Shown: positions 25,678 through 34,242, counted from the stretch's first letter. The stretch is DNA of 52,094 nucleotides from an uncultured Ruminiclostridium sp. (GCA_934454635.1 CAKSFR010000017.1:1-52094), one strand, 5' to 3'. Numbers and translations: made by a program. Notes: generated by a model from the sequence alone, not told the origin.

Positions 25678-26685
25678 TCAGACCATCTCCTTCTCATTCA
25701 TCGCCGAAAGCGCAGCCATAATTTCGGAGTTAACGTCCTTTTCGACAAATTCCTTCGCCTGACGTATCGCATTGCAGAACGCTACCGCATCGCTGCTTCC
25801 ATGCGCCTTGAATACAGGCTTTGCCGCGCCGAGAAGCGGAGAACCGCCGACCTCGCGATAATCCATCTGCTTTGTGAGCTTCTTTATTCCGCCCAGCGCA
25901 AAAACCGCACCGAGCCTTGAAAGTCCGCCGCCGAAAATCGTTTCCTTCAGCGCCTTTTTCATGAATTTCCCCATACCCTCAACGGTTTTAAGATAAATAT
26001 TCCCCGTAAAGCCATCGGTAACGATAACGTCAACCGCACCGAGCGGAACCTCGCGTCCCTCGGTATTTCCGACGTAGTTGAGTCCCGACTTTTTGAGCAG
26101 TTCGTTAGCTTCTCTCTCAAGGTCGCGCCCCTTTTCGTCCTCCGCACCGATATTCAGCAAGCCTACGCGCGGATTATCTACACCCATTACCTTGTTCATG
26201 TAAATGCTTCCCATGACGCCGAACTGAAGCAGCATTTCGGGGCGGCATTCAACGTTAGCGCCGCCGTCCGAAAGCAGATAATACCCCGTAGAGCTGGGCA
26301 TTATCGGAGTAAGCGACGGGCGCTTTACGCCTTTGAGCCGACCCGTAAGCATAGTTCCGCCGACAACGATAGCCGCCGTGCTTCCCGCGCTGACGAATGC
26401 GTCAGCCTCGCCGTTTATCACGAGCTGAAAAGCCTTTCCCATAGAGCAGTCAGCCTTTGCCTTGCGTATATCCATAGGGTTGTCCTCTATCTGTATAACG
26501 CCGTCGGCGTTCACAACTTCAATATTCTCCTCGGAAAGACCGAGTTCACGAAAGCGCGAATGGATTATCTCTTCATTGCCCGTTAAAACGACCGTTACGC
26601 CATACGCCTTAACCGCCTGAACCGCGCCCTTTATAACCTCGTCGGGAGCATTGTCACCGCCGAATGCGTCAACTGCAATTTTCAT
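25678..26685 (-). CDS. plsX: Phosphate acyltransferase PlsX
   Basis: A 335-residue enzyme that makes acyl-phosphate from acyl-ACP, the first step of phospholipid synthesis through PlsX/PlsY. The N terminus MKIAVDAFGGDNAPDEVIKG, the middle block LLNIGAEDEKGRDL and DGFTGNIYLKTVEG are diagnostic. AAAGGACAG stands upstream of the ATG. It follows trmFO by 13 bp and touches rnc. No fapR, rpmF or acpP gene accompanies it. Confidence 0.96.
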   Translation of the reverse strand: MKIAVDAFGGDNAPDEVIKGAVQAVKAYGVTVVLTGNEEIIHSRFRELGLSEENIEVVNADGVIQIEDNPMDIRKAKADCSMGKAFQLVINGEADAFVSAGSTAAIVVGGTMLTGRLKGVKRPSLTPIMPSSTGYYLLSDGGANVECRPEMLLQFGVMGSIYMNKVMGVDNPRVGLLNIGAEDEKGRDLEREANELLKKSGLNYVGNTEGREVPLGAVDVIVTDGFTGNIYLKTVEGMGKFMKKALKETIFGGGLSRLGAVFALGGIKKLTKQMDYREVGGSPLLGAAKPVFKAHGSSDAVAFCNAIRQAKEFVEKDVNSEIMAALSAMNEKEMV

Positions 26686-26698
26686 ATTATCTGTCCTT

Positions 26699-28000
26699 TC
26701 AGAGCTTTATCTCATCAGCCAACGCCATCTTGAAATCCTCGATCCCGCGCTGAGCTATGACCATGTATTTTTCCTGTTTATCTTTTATCCTTTTTTCAAG
26801 CGGCGGGAGCATTCCCATATTCGCACCCATAGGCTGAAAATCCGCCGTTTCGGCGCTAATATGCCGTGAAAGCGCACCGCTCATCGCTGTAGCGGGAATA
26901 ACCTTTTCGGGTTTATTTTCAAGGCTGCGTATAAGGTGCATTGCCGCTAAAATCCCGCTCATTGCGCTCTCCGTATACCCCTCAACCCCCGTCATCTGAC
27001 CCGCGAAGAATATATTTCTGCTTCCTTTTAGGCAAAAACGCGCGTCAAGAAGCTGCGGACTGTTCAGGAATGTGTTCCTGTGCATCACTCCATAGCGCAT
27101 AAATTCCGCGTTTTCCATGCCCGGTATCATGCGAAATACCCGCTGCTGTTCGCCGAATTTCAGGTTGGTCTGAAAACCGACAATATTGTACAGCGTTCCC
27201 TCCCGATTCTCCTTGCGAAGCTGCACCGCCGCATACGGTCGTCTGCCCGTGCGCGGATCGGTAAGCCCCACAGGCTTCATGCAGCCGTATCTTACGCTGT
27301 CGATTCCGCGTTTCGCGAGAACCTCAACAGGCATACAGCCCTCGTAAACCGTCAGATCTTCAAATTCCTTGAGCGGCGCCGTTTCGGCGCTGACAAGCGC
27401 TTCATAAAACGCTTCGTACTCTTCCTTTGTGAACGGGCAATTTATATAGTCCGCTTCGCCGCGGTCATACCTCGACGCAGCAAAAGCCTTGCTCATATCA
27501 ATGCTTTCCGCTGTAACGATCGGTGCGGCAGCGTCGTAAAAGCTGAGCGCCTTTCCGAGCTTGTTGCAGATCACTTCGGCAAACACGTCACTTGTGAGCG
27601 GTCCCGTTGCGATTATTGTGTTTTCTTCGGGAAATTCGGTTATTTCTGAAGAAATAACGTTTATGTTCGGGTGCGAGCATATTTTTTCGGTTATATAGTC
27701 CGAAAAATCAGTCCTGTTCACTGCGAGAGCGCCGCCGGCTTCAACCGCCGTTGCGGCGGCAGCCTCCATAGTAAGCGAACCTAAAAGCCGCATTTCTTCC
27801 TTGAGCATTCCCGCCGCGCTTCCGAGCCGCGCAGCCTTTAGAGAATTACTGCAAACCAACTCGGCAAAGCCGCTGTAATGATGCGCGGGCGAATATTTTG
27901 CGGGCTTCATTTCGCAGAGGTCAACGCCGTATCCACTGTTGGCGGCACGCCACGCCGCTTCGGTTCCCGCAAGTCCCGCGCCGATAACCTTAATCCTCAT
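26699..28000 (-). CDS. trmFO: tRNA (uracil-5-)-methyltransferase TrmFO
   Basis: This folate- and FAD-dependent enzyme methylates U54 of tRNA. The N-terminal FAD-binding motif is VIGAGLAGTEAAW, followed by the family blocks HHYSGFAELVCSNSL, GGALAVNRTDFSDYI, EGCMPVEVLAKRG and GQMTGVEGYTESA. I chose ATG at 28000, giving 433 residues as usual, with AGGA eight bases upstream; the frame extends to 28033. The start overlaps the end of topA by 11 bp, the common topA-trmFO pairing of Firmicutes. Confidence 0.96.
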   Translation of the reverse strand: MRIKVIGAGLAGTEAAWRAANSGYGVDLCEMKPAKYSPAHHYSGFAELVCSNSLKAARLGSAAGMLKEEMRLLGSLTMEAAAATAVEAGGALAVNRTDFSDYITEKICSHPNINVISSEITEFPEENTIIATGPLTSDVFAEVICNKLGKALSFYDAAAPIVTAESIDMSKAFAASRYDRGEADYINCPFTKEEYEAFYEALVSAETAPLKEFEDLTVYEGCMPVEVLAKRGIDSVRYGCMKPVGLTDPRTGRRPYAAVQLRKENREGTLYNIVGFQTNLKFGEQQRVFRMIPGMENAEFMRYGVMHRNTFLNSPQLLDARFCLKGSRNIFFAGQMTGVEGYTESAMSGILAAMHLIRSLENKPEKVIPATAMSGALSRHISAETADFQPMGANMGMLPPLEKRIKDKQEKYMVIAQRGIEDFKMALADEIKL

Positions 28001-30092
28001 TTGGCTGTTCCTGTTCCGCTGCGTCCGCTTCATAGCCGCAGCCTTCCTTAGCGCAGTACAGCTTGCCCTTTTTGCCGACTTTTTTGAACAGCGTCGAGCC
28101 GCACTTCGGACAAATATCCGCTACCGGCGTATCCCACGTCATATATCCGCACTCCTGATAGTTCTCACAGCCGAAGAACGGCTTGCCCTTGCGGCTTTTT
28201 TTCGCAAGCATTCTCGCGCCGCACTTAGGACACTTACCGCCCGTTTCGTTCACGATTTTTTTTGTGTTTTTGCATTCGGGGAAGCCCTCGCAGCCGAGAA
28301 ATTTTCCATACGGACCGATTTTTATCATCATGTGCTTTCCGCACTGTTCGCAGATAATATCGGTCATTTCGTTAGGCACTTTTACGCGCTTGCCTTCCAT
28401 GTCATGCTCTGCCTGTTCAAGCGTTTTCGCAAAGTCCTTATAGAACTTGTCGAGGACTTTCACCCATTCGATTTTTCCCTCTTCTATTTCATCAAGCTCC
28501 CGCTCCATTTTTTCGGTGAACTTGGTGTCAACGATATGCTCGAAGTGTTCGCTTAAAAGCTCCGTAACAACTATTCCGAGCGCCGTGGGTTTAAGCTGCT
28601 TCTGTTCGCGTTCAACATAATGATGATCAAGAATTGTCGAAATTGTCGGCGCATAGGTTGACGGACGACCGATTCCAAATTCCTCCATAGCCTTGATAAG
28701 GCTCGCTTCGTTATAGCGCGGAGGCGGCTGGGTAAAATGCTGATTTCCCACGACGGAAACCACCGTCAGCTTTTCGTCCTTCGTGAGCTTCGGGAGAGCG
28801 CCGCCCTCCTCGCCGCTGCTGTCCGAGCTTTCTTCATACAGCTTTGTAAAACCGTCGAACTTAACGGTAAATCCCGACGCTTTGAAAAGGCAGTTTCCCG
28901 CTGTAATTTCAATAGCCGCCGCGTCAAGCAGAGCGTTCTCCATCTGGCTCGCCATAAACCGCTCCCAGATCAGCTTATACAGCTTATACTGGTCGCCCGT
29001 AAGCGTCTTTTTCGCCGTTTCGGGAAGTATTGTGATAGTTGCGGGGCGTATCGCCTCGTGCGCGTCCTGAGCGTTGGATTTCGCCTTGTAAACGCGCGGT
29101 TTCGGCGGCAGATATTCCTTGCCGTAGCGCTCCTCGATAAGCGCCGCAGCAGCGCGCTGAGCCTCCTCGGAAACGCGCAGGCTGTCGGTTCTCATATATG
29201 TGATAAGACCGACCGTTCCCTGACCTTCGATATCAACGCCCTCGTAAAGCTCCTGCGCAGCCTTCATAGTGCGGCGTGCATTGAACGAAAGACGGCGCGA
29301 AGCCTCCTGCTGAAGCGTAGAGGTTGTAAAAGGCGGCGCGGGCTGCTTTTTGCGCACGCTCTTTTTTATGTTTGTGACGATAAATTCTTCTTTTTCGAGA
29401 TTTTTGAGGATATTGTCAGTTTCGTCTTTTGTTGAAAGCTCCGCTTTCTTCCCGTCAATCTCCGTCAGCTTTGCAGCGAACTGCTTCTTTGACGCGCTGC
29501 CGCGCAGCTTCGCGTCGATCGTCCAGTATTCTTGGCTCTCGAACGCTTCTATTTCCTTTTCGCGGTCAACGATAAGCCGAACGACCGCCGACTGAACACG
29601 TCCCGCAGAAAGTCCGCGCCTTACCTTTTTCCAAAGGAACGGGCTGAGCTTATAACCCACAATTCTGTCGAGTATACGGCGTGCCTGCTGAGCGTTCACA
29701 AGATCCATGTCAAGACCGCGCGGGTGCGCCATTCCGCTTTCGATACCCGTCTTGGTTATTTCGCTGAACGTAACGCGCACGGCACGCTTGTCGTCCAGCT
29801 TCAGAACGTGCGCAAGATGCCATGAAATTGCTTCCCCCTCGCGATCCGGGTCGGTTGCGAGAAAGACTTTGTCAGCCTCTTTTGCCTGCGTCTTTAAATC
29901 CTTTATAAGAGCGGATTTATCGCGCTTGTTTTCGTAACAAGGCGTAAAGCCATGCTCAATATCGACTCCCAGCTTGGATTTCGGCAGGTCGCGGATATGT
30001 CCGGCGGAAGCTACCACCTCATAATCCTTTCCGAGAATTTTTTTGACCGTCTTAACCTTGGTAGGCGACTCCACAATAACTAAATTTGACAA
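27990..30092 (-). CDS. topA: DNA topoisomerase I
   Basis: A 700-residue type IA topoisomerase that relaxes negative supercoils. The TOPRIM domain starts MSNLVIVESPTKVKTVKKIL and contains DPDREGEAISWH (residues 81-92). The active-site tyrosine is Tyr299 in GLITYMRTDS. Three C-terminal zinc-ribbon units follow (starting near CEQCGKHM, CPKCGARM and CPKCGSTL), the last with a CAKEGC end. The start is TTG at 30092, with GGAAAGG upstream, one base after the trmH stop. Confidence 0.97.
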   Translation of the reverse strand: MSNLVIVESPTKVKTVKKILGKDYEVVASAGHIRDLPKSKLGVDIEHGFTPCYENKRDKSALIKDLKTQAKEADKVFLATDPDREGEAISWHLAHVLKLDDKRAVRVTFSEITKTGIESGMAHPRGLDMDLVNAQQARRILDRIVGYKLSPFLWKKVRRGLSAGRVQSAVVRLIVDREKEIEAFESQEYWTIDAKLRGSASKKQFAAKLTEIDGKKAELSTKDETDNILKNLEKEEFIVTNIKKSVRKKQPAPPFTTSTLQQEASRRLSFNARRTMKAAQELYEGVDIEGQGTVGLITYMRTDSLRVSEEAQRAAAALIEERYGKEYLPPKPRVYKAKSNAQDAHEAIRPATITILPETAKKTLTGDQYKLYKLIWERFMASQMENALLDAAAIEITAGNCLFKASGFTVKFDGFTKLYEESSDSSGEEGGALPKLTKDEKLTVVSVVGNQHFTQPPPRYNEASLIKAMEEFGIGRPSTYAPTISTILDHHYVEREQKQLKPTALGIVVTELLSEHFEHIVDTKFTEKMERELDEIEEGKIEWVKVLDKFYKDFAKTLEQAEHDMEGKRVKVPNEMTDIICEQCGKHMMIKIGPYGKFLGCEGFPECKNTKKIVNETGGKCPKCGARMLAKKSRKGKPFFGCENYQECGYMTWDTPVADICPKCGSTLFKKVGKKGKLYCAKEGCGYEADAAEQEQPNED

Positions 30093-30093
30093 C

Positions 30094-30885
30094 CTATACC
30101 TTTCCTTTCTCCTTGCTCAGTTCCCAGCCGATAACCGACGCGGCGACCGCCGCATTCAGCGACTCGGCATTCTCTATCGGTATATATAATTTCTGTCCTG
30201 CGGCGCAATATACCTCTTTGCTTACGCCGTTTCCCTCGTTTCCGATTACAACGGCAGTCTTTGCGCCGAATTTCATTTTTTCAAGACGCTGCGCGTCCTT
30301 ATCGAGCATTGCCGCGTAAACCGCATATCCCGCCTCTTTCAGCTTCGCAATAAATTCGGGAAGCTCGGCTTCAATAAGCGGCAGCCTGAACAGCGAACCC
30401 ATAGCGCTGCGGACTATCTTCGGGGAATAAATATCGGCGCAGTCCGGTGAAAGAATCACCCCGTCAAGCCCGAACGCGTCGGCGGTTCTGATTATCGTGC
30501 CGATATTTCCGCTGTCCTGAAGTCCGTCAAGCAGCAAAAAATGCCCGCCTTCTTCTATTTTACCCGAAAGAATCGGTTTGTCAAGTGTTTTTGCGGCGAG
30601 AAACATTCCCTGCGGGCTCTTTGTATCCGAAATATATGCCGCTACGTCGTCCGAAATGAACAGCGGCACGGCTGTCCTTGCGACTTTCTCAAAAGCCTCC
30701 GCATATTTTTCCGCAGCGCTCTGCGTAACGAGAAAAGACGTTATTTCAAGTCCGCTCTTTGCCGCTTCTTCACAAAGTCTTGCGCCCTCAATCGGAAATT
30801 CGCCGTGTTCACGGCGGTATGCGCGCTCGCGCACAAGACTTCGGTAATGAACCGCAGCGGCATTCTTTCTCGAAGTGACAACCAT
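30094..30885 (-). CDS. TrmH/SpoU family RNA 2'-O-methyltransferase
   Basis: A 263-residue SPOUT methyltransferase expected to methylate a ribose in rRNA or tRNA with S-adenosylmethionine. An N-terminal substrate-binding domain (1-100) is followed by the knotted SPOUT domain with motif 1 LDGLQDSGNIGTIIRTADAF, motif 2 VVIGNEGNGVS and motif 3 IPIENAESLNAAVAAS. The exact target is not predictable. It is the first gene of the long minus-strand operon that runs to rsfS, with AAGGA nine bases before the ATG. Confidence 0.93.
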   Translation of the reverse strand: MVVTSRKNAAAVHYRSLVRERAYRREHGEFPIEGARLCEEAAKSGLEITSFLVTQSAAEKYAEAFEKVARTAVPLFISDDVAAYISDTKSPQGMFLAAKTLDKPILSGKIEEGGHFLLLDGLQDSGNIGTIIRTADAFGLDGVILSPDCADIYSPKIVRSAMGSLFRLPLIEAELPEFIAKLKEAGYAVYAAMLDKDAQRLEKMKFGAKTAVVIGNEGNGVSKEVYCAAGQKLYIPIENAESLNAAVAASVIGWELSKEKGKV

Positions 30886-30914
30886 TTGACATTATCCTTC
30901 CGTTGTGATAAAAT
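30886..30914 (+). promoter_or_regulatory. Promoter of the 30942 gene
   Basis: TTGACA (30886-30891), 17-bp spacer, TAAAAT (30909-30914). It starts immediately beside the ATG of the divergent trmH-type gene, so both upstream regions share only 56 bp. Confidence 0.7.
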
Positions 30915-30941
30915 AGACATAATCCCCACAAGGAGGGCTTT

Positions 30942-31883
30942 ATGAATTATTCTGAATTATCTCTAGCCGAGCGCGATACGGGACTTTCTTTCAACGAAGA
31001 AAACCTATCGCTTATCGGTGAAATGAACTCGTTCGGCGTCACGATTTCCGACCGCGACGACGAATATATCCTGCAAATCTTTGCCAACGCGCCTTTTCAC
31101 TTTGAACAGGCGATAAAGGACGAGGTAGATTTGCTTTCCGAAAGTATGCCTAAAAATACAATCAACAGGCAATCCTGCGAGGCGGACAGATACGAGATAC
31201 GTCTGCGCAAAAGCGCTTTATTGCAGGAAAATCTTGCATTGCTTGTTGCATTTTCAGAAACGCTTACGGAAAAATTCAATTCACTCGGACTTATCGGAAA
31301 AAAATCTCAGCTTCCCGAAAAATCCGTTTCTTCCGAGCTGAAACAGGAAAAAAAATCGGGACGGAGTATAAGGCTCGGCTTTGATTTCAGGAGCGTAAAA
31401 GGACTGTTCGGCGCGCTTCTCGGCGGTATCGCTATGATATTCATCACCTACGCTGCCGTAACGCTGAAAACCGAGCAAACTGCATTCTCGACCATTACCG
31501 AAATCGGCGGATACATTCTTTCAGCCGCCGCGACGACGCTCATCTTTTTTGATTACCGCTTTCTCGCGAAAAAGCTGGACGCTTTCGGAGTTATCGTCTG
31601 CCCGCTCATTTCGGTTGTTTCATCGGTTTTCGCGGCGCTGCTCACAACGGCAAAAAGCTTCGCTTACATCACGGGAACCTCTGCGCTCACCGCGCTGGCG
31701 AACCTCGACAAGCTTTACGAAATATCTCCCGAGCTTGCCTCGGCAAGCGGTGGATATCTCACGATCGGCATTGTTATCTCCGTGTTCGCTTCGCTGCTGA
31801 ACTGCCTGTGGTACTTCAGAAAGCACCCCGACGAAATGACCAAAAGTGAAAAAACAGAAGAAAAACCATCTCAAAAACGATAA
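30942..31883 (+). CDS. Unknown four-helix membrane protein
   Basis: I cannot name this family. The 313-residue protein has an N-terminal soluble domain (about 1-115), a basic linker (about 120-145), and about four hydrophobic helices (150-300), ending in a charged tail. The N-terminal domain and the helix pattern resemble those of the larger protein encoded at 359-2374, which carries an extra zinc ribbon and long acidic linker between the two parts. AAGGAGGG stands five bases before the ATG. It has its own promoter and terminator, so it is a single-gene unit between two conserved leftward operons. Confidence 0.8.
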   Translation: MNYSELSLAERDTGLSFNEENLSLIGEMNSFGVTISDRDDEYILQIFANAPFHFEQAIKDEVDLLSESMPKNTINRQSCEADRYEIRLRKSALLQENLALLVAFSETLTEKFNSLGLIGKKSQLPEKSVSSELKQEKKSGRSIRLGFDFRSVKGLFGALLGGIAMIFITYAAVTLKTEQTAFSTITEIGGYILSAAATTLIFFDYRFLAKKLDAFGVIVCPLISVVSSVFAALLTTAKSFAYITGTSALTALANLDKLYEISPELASASGGYLTIGIVISVFASLLNCLWYFRKHPDEMTKSEKTEEKPSQKR

Positions 31884-31919
31884 GCATTCGCCTGTTCGGC
31901 GTTACCCTATATGCTAAAA

Positions 31920-31955
31920 TATCACGCCCGTTTTTACGCAGGCGTGATACTTTTT
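31920..31955 (+). terminator. Terminator between the 30942 gene and rplT
   Basis: The 9-bp stem TATCACGCC (31920-31928) and GGCGTGATA (31941-31949) is followed by CTTTTTG on the plus strand. On the minus strand the stem is followed by TTTTAGC, so it may also end the infC-rpmI-rplT transcript. Confidence 0.85.
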
Positions 31956-31961
31956 GTCTGA

Positions 31962-32315
31962 TTAAAGGGCAGCCTTTGCCTTATCGCATAAAGCGGTAAA
32001 GCCTGCTGCGTCGCTGATAGCGATTTCGGAAAGCATCTTGCGGTTAAGACCGATATTAGCTTTCTTTAAGCCGTTGATGAATGTAGAATAGTTCATTCCG
32101 TTAAGCTTGCAGGCTGCGGAAATTCTGGTGATCCAGAGCTTTCTGAAATCTCTCTTCTTTAAGCGTCTGCTGATATATGCATACTGACCGGACTTCCAAA
32201 CCGCTTCCTTCGCGGTCTTAAAGAGTCTGGACTTGCCGCCCCAGTAACCCTTAGCCAGCTTTAATGTTTTATTTCTTCTCTTGCGGGTAGCTAATGCGCC
32301 TTTAATACGTGCCAT
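31962..32315 (-). CDS. rplT: 50S ribosomal protein L20
   Basis: A 117-residue basic protein that binds 23S rRNA early in assembly of the large subunit. The N terminus [20 protein letters not shown] and the block [19 protein letters not shown] are typical. It is the last gene of infC-rpmI-rplT. In Firmicutes L20 represses its own operon by acting on the leader, which is relevant to the attenuator upstream of infC. Confidence 0.97.
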   Translation of the reverse strand: MARIKGALATRKRRNKTLKLAKGYWGGKSRLFKTAKEAVWKSGQYAYISRRLKKRDFRKLWITRISAACKLNGMNYSTFINGLKKANIGLNRKMLSEIAISDAAGFTALCDKAKAAL

Positions 32316-32341
32316 TGTTTCGTCCTCCTTTTATTCTCTTC

Positions 32342-32548
32342 TTACTTAGCGTAGGGCATGATTGCTCTTACTTCTGCGAGGTTTGTCTTGTCGCAGTAGC
32401 CTGCTGCACGATTGCTTCTCTTACGCTTTGTGTCTTTCTGAGTCAGTCTGTGACGGCGGTTGGTACGCTGGTACTTGATCTTACCGGTAGCTGTAAACTT
32501 AAAGCGCTTTTTTGCACCGCTGTGAGTTTTAATCTTGTTCTTAGGCAT
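32342..32548 (-). CDS. rpmI: 50S ribosomal protein L35
   Basis: A 68-residue, very basic ribosomal protein. The sequence begins [20 protein letters not shown] and contains [14 protein letters not shown], the normal L35 pattern and length. It stands 18 bp after infC and 26 bp before rplT, with AAAGGAGGACG before the ATG. Confidence 0.97.
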   Translation of the reverse strand: MPKNKIKTHSGAKKRFKFTATGKIKYQRTNRRHRLTQKDTKRKRSNRAAGYCDKTNLAEVRAIMPYAK

Positions 32549-32566
32549 TTTTTCGTCCTCCTTTGA

Positions 32567-33136
32567 TTACTCTGCCGCTTCTTCGGCAGCCGCTTTTGCT
32601 TTTTTGTTGCCCGCGGGAGCAGCCTTCGGCGCAATAACCGCCATATAGTTCTTGCCCTCAAGCTTCGCAGGCTTTTCGGAAGCGCCATACTCGGCGCAAG
32701 CGTCCATGAACTTTCTCATAAGGTCCTCGCCCAGATTCATGTGAGAAAGCTCTCTCATACGTCTGAAACGAACCTTTATGCGTACCTTATCTCCGTTTTT
32801 CAGGAACTTAAGAGCCTGATTTACCTTTGTGTTAAAATCGTTCGTGTCGATATTGAGCGACATCTGAATTTCCTTAAGCTCTGCCTGTTTCTGATTTTTC
32901 CGAGATTCCTTCTCACGCTTCGACTGTTCAAAGCGATACTTTCCGTAGTCCATGATACGGCATACCGGCGGGTTACCCTGCGGCGCGATCAGTACCAGAT
33001 CAAGGTCTTCCTGTTCCGCACGGCTCAAAGCCTCGTCCGAAGACATAACTCCGAGCTGTTCGCCATCCGCACCGATTACGCGGACTTCCTTTTCGTGAAT
33101 CTCGTCGTTGATGAGCAGTTCTTTTGCGCTGATAAT
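32567..33136 (-). CDS. infC: Translation initiation factor IF-3
   Basis: IF-3 binds the 30S subunit, keeps it apart from 50S and checks the start codon and initiator tRNA. N-terminal domain blocks KELLINDEIHEKEVRVIGAD and PPVCRIMDYGKYRFEQSKR, and C-terminal VKIRFR-like KVRIKVRFRRMRELSH, are clear; the C terminus has an unusual Ala/Lys/Glu-rich tail. I place the start at ATT 33136: AAAGGGAG lies five bases upstream, whereas the in-frame GTG at 33142 abuts that site with no spacing. ATC at 33133 is the alternative. A rare AUU start is known for infC in other bacteria and lets IF-3 limit its own translation. Confidence 0.93.
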   Translation of the reverse strand: MISAKELLINDEIHEKEVRVIGADGEQLGVMSSDEALSRAEQEDLDLVLIAPQGNPPVCRIMDYGKYRFEQSKREKESRKNQKQAELKEIQMSLNIDTNDFNTKVNQALKFLKNGDKVRIKVRFRRMRELSHMNLGEDLMRKFMDACAEYGASEKPAKLEGKNYMAVIAPKAAPAGNKKAKAAAEEAAE

Positions 33137-33160
33137 ATACACTCCCTTTCTGAAAAAGCC

Positions 33161-33191
33161 AAAACAAAAAGCGCAAGGAACTCCTGCGCTT
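33161..33191 (-). terminator. Attenuator hairpin in the infC leader
   Basis: On the minus strand AAGCGCAGGA and TCCTTGCGCTT form a stem (33191-33169) followed by TTTTTGTTTT. It lies between promoter and infC, so it must be read through for expression and fits an L20-type autoregulatory attenuator. No antiterminator pairing could be tested. Confidence 0.8.
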
Positions 33192-33300
33192 AAAAAATTC
33201 TATTACATTTCTGCAACGAATTTGATAAACAACCGCGCCAAGCTGCGTTAAAGCGCCGACGGGTGAGAGAAGTTCTGCTTTCTGTTTATAAATTACTTGA
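33192..33300 (-). promoter_or_regulatory. infC-rpmI-rplT leader, probable L20-responsive
   Basis: About 100 transcribed bases between promoter and attenuator have no reading frame. The segment with GTCGGCGC, AACGCAGCTTGGCGC and nearby repeats can form alternative pairings. By position it corresponds to the L20 leader of Firmicutes; I infer this from context, not from a matched covariance model. Confidence 0.55.
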
Positions 33301-33302
33301 AT

Positions 33303-33331
33303 ATTATAACTCTGTTTTACGGATTTGTCAA
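33303..33331 (-). promoter_or_regulatory. Promoter of infC-rpmI-rplT
   Basis: Perfect consensus on the minus strand: TTGACA (33331-33326), 17-bp spacer, TATAAT (33308-33303). The leader before infC is about 160 bases. Confidence 0.85.
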
Positions 33332-33415
33332 TACCTTTATGAAAAATTTTTCACTTTTCTTTTTCGACAAAATGTGATACAATATAAAAAATCATATATT
33401 TACAAGGAGATTAAG

Positions 33416-33895
33416 ATGCTTAAAGAGATACTTTCGCCCGAATCCTGTAAAAAATGCCGCATCTGCTGCGTTTTTGACCGTGACGATATATGGGAGATAC
33501 CTGTTTTTTCCGATGAACAGCACGCGAAAATCATCGAAAAATCGCCTGCATCCGTATTTGTTCCGCGAGGAAGAAAAAGCTGGGTTTATGACATGAAATT
33601 CAGTAACGACGGACTTGCCGCCTGTCCCGCTCTATCCGAAAAAGGCTGTACTCTCGGCGAAAACAAGCCTTTCGACTGCAAAATCTGGCCTTTTCGCGTC
33701 ATGGAACGCGGCGGAGAGATCCTGCTCATGCTTGCTCCGCTCTGCGAAGCGGTAAATAAGCTTGACAGCGCCGAACTCACTGCCTTTGCCGAAAAGCTTG
33801 CTCCGACCGCTTTTGCCGAAGCCGAAAAAAATCCCGATATAGTCAAGCCGTATGCCGAGGGGTACAATATTTATGCCGTCAAATCTCGCCGTTAA
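33416..33895 (+). CDS. YkgJ-type CxxC cluster protein
   Basis: A 159-residue cytoplasmic protein of the YkgJ family, proposed to hold a metal or iron-sulfur cluster. The N-terminal motif is CKKCRICCVF and the later cysteines lie in CPALSEKGCTLGENKPFDCK, the family pattern. The role is unknown. I chose ATG at 33416, with AAGGAGA seven bases upstream; the frame runs open from 33263 through the infC promoter, which is not credible coding. Its 3' end overlaps the convergent gene at 33879 by 17 bp. Confidence 0.85.
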   Translation: MLKEILSPESCKKCRICCVFDRDDIWEIPVFSDEQHAKIIEKSPASVFVPRGRKSWVYDMKFSNDGLAACPALSEKGCTLGENKPFDCKIWPFRVMERGGEILLMLAPLCEAVNKLDSAELTAFAEKLAPTAFAEAEKNPDIVKPYAEGYNIYAVKSRR

Positions 33896-34220
33896 ACGTG
33901 CGGCGACCTTTAACTTCGCCGCCACGCAGCTTTGTGCAATAAACATCGAACTGTTCGTCAACCCAATATATCATCTGTTTGTAGCCGTCGAAGCTATGGT
34001 CGAAATCCTGTTCGGCGGCTGCTTCGCTTTTTTCGGAGCAGTTCTCGCCGTACCAGACTTTCGCGCGCAGCACTTTCCTTTTTTCTTCGTCCTCGCCGAC
34101 TTCCTTGGGGACGACCTGATAGTTGAAAGTGTTGAGGCTTCCTACCGTGCCGTTTCCGACCTCGAAATAGAAATATCTGGGTATTTCAAAATGCCGCGAG
34201 CGGTCGTAAGTATATTCCAT
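33879..34220 (-). CDS. Small hypothetical protein
   Basis: The function is unknown. The 113-residue product is rich in aromatic and charged residues and begins MEYTYDRSRHFEIPRYFYFE; no signal peptide, membrane helix or cysteine motif stands out. ATG at 34220 is preceded by AAAGGCGG and GCGGAAAA. The gene starts right behind the secG terminator, so expression may need read-through or a promoter I did not find. It converges on, and overlaps, the YkgJ-type gene by 17 bp. The coding pattern (codon use like neighbours) supports it as real. Confidence 0.65.
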   Translation of the reverse strand: MEYTYDRSRHFEIPRYFYFEVGNGTVGSLNTFNYQVVPKEVGEDEEKRKVLRAKVWYGENCSEKSEAAAEQDFDHSFDGYKQMIYWVDEQFDVYCTKLRGGEVKGRRTFNGEI

Positions 34221-34242
34221 TTTTCCGCCGCCTTTCAATAAA

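Noticed and set aside
33263..33415. N-terminal extension of the YkgJ-type protein
   Set aside because: It would cross the infC leader and promoter; the ATG at 33416 has a strong ribosome binding site.
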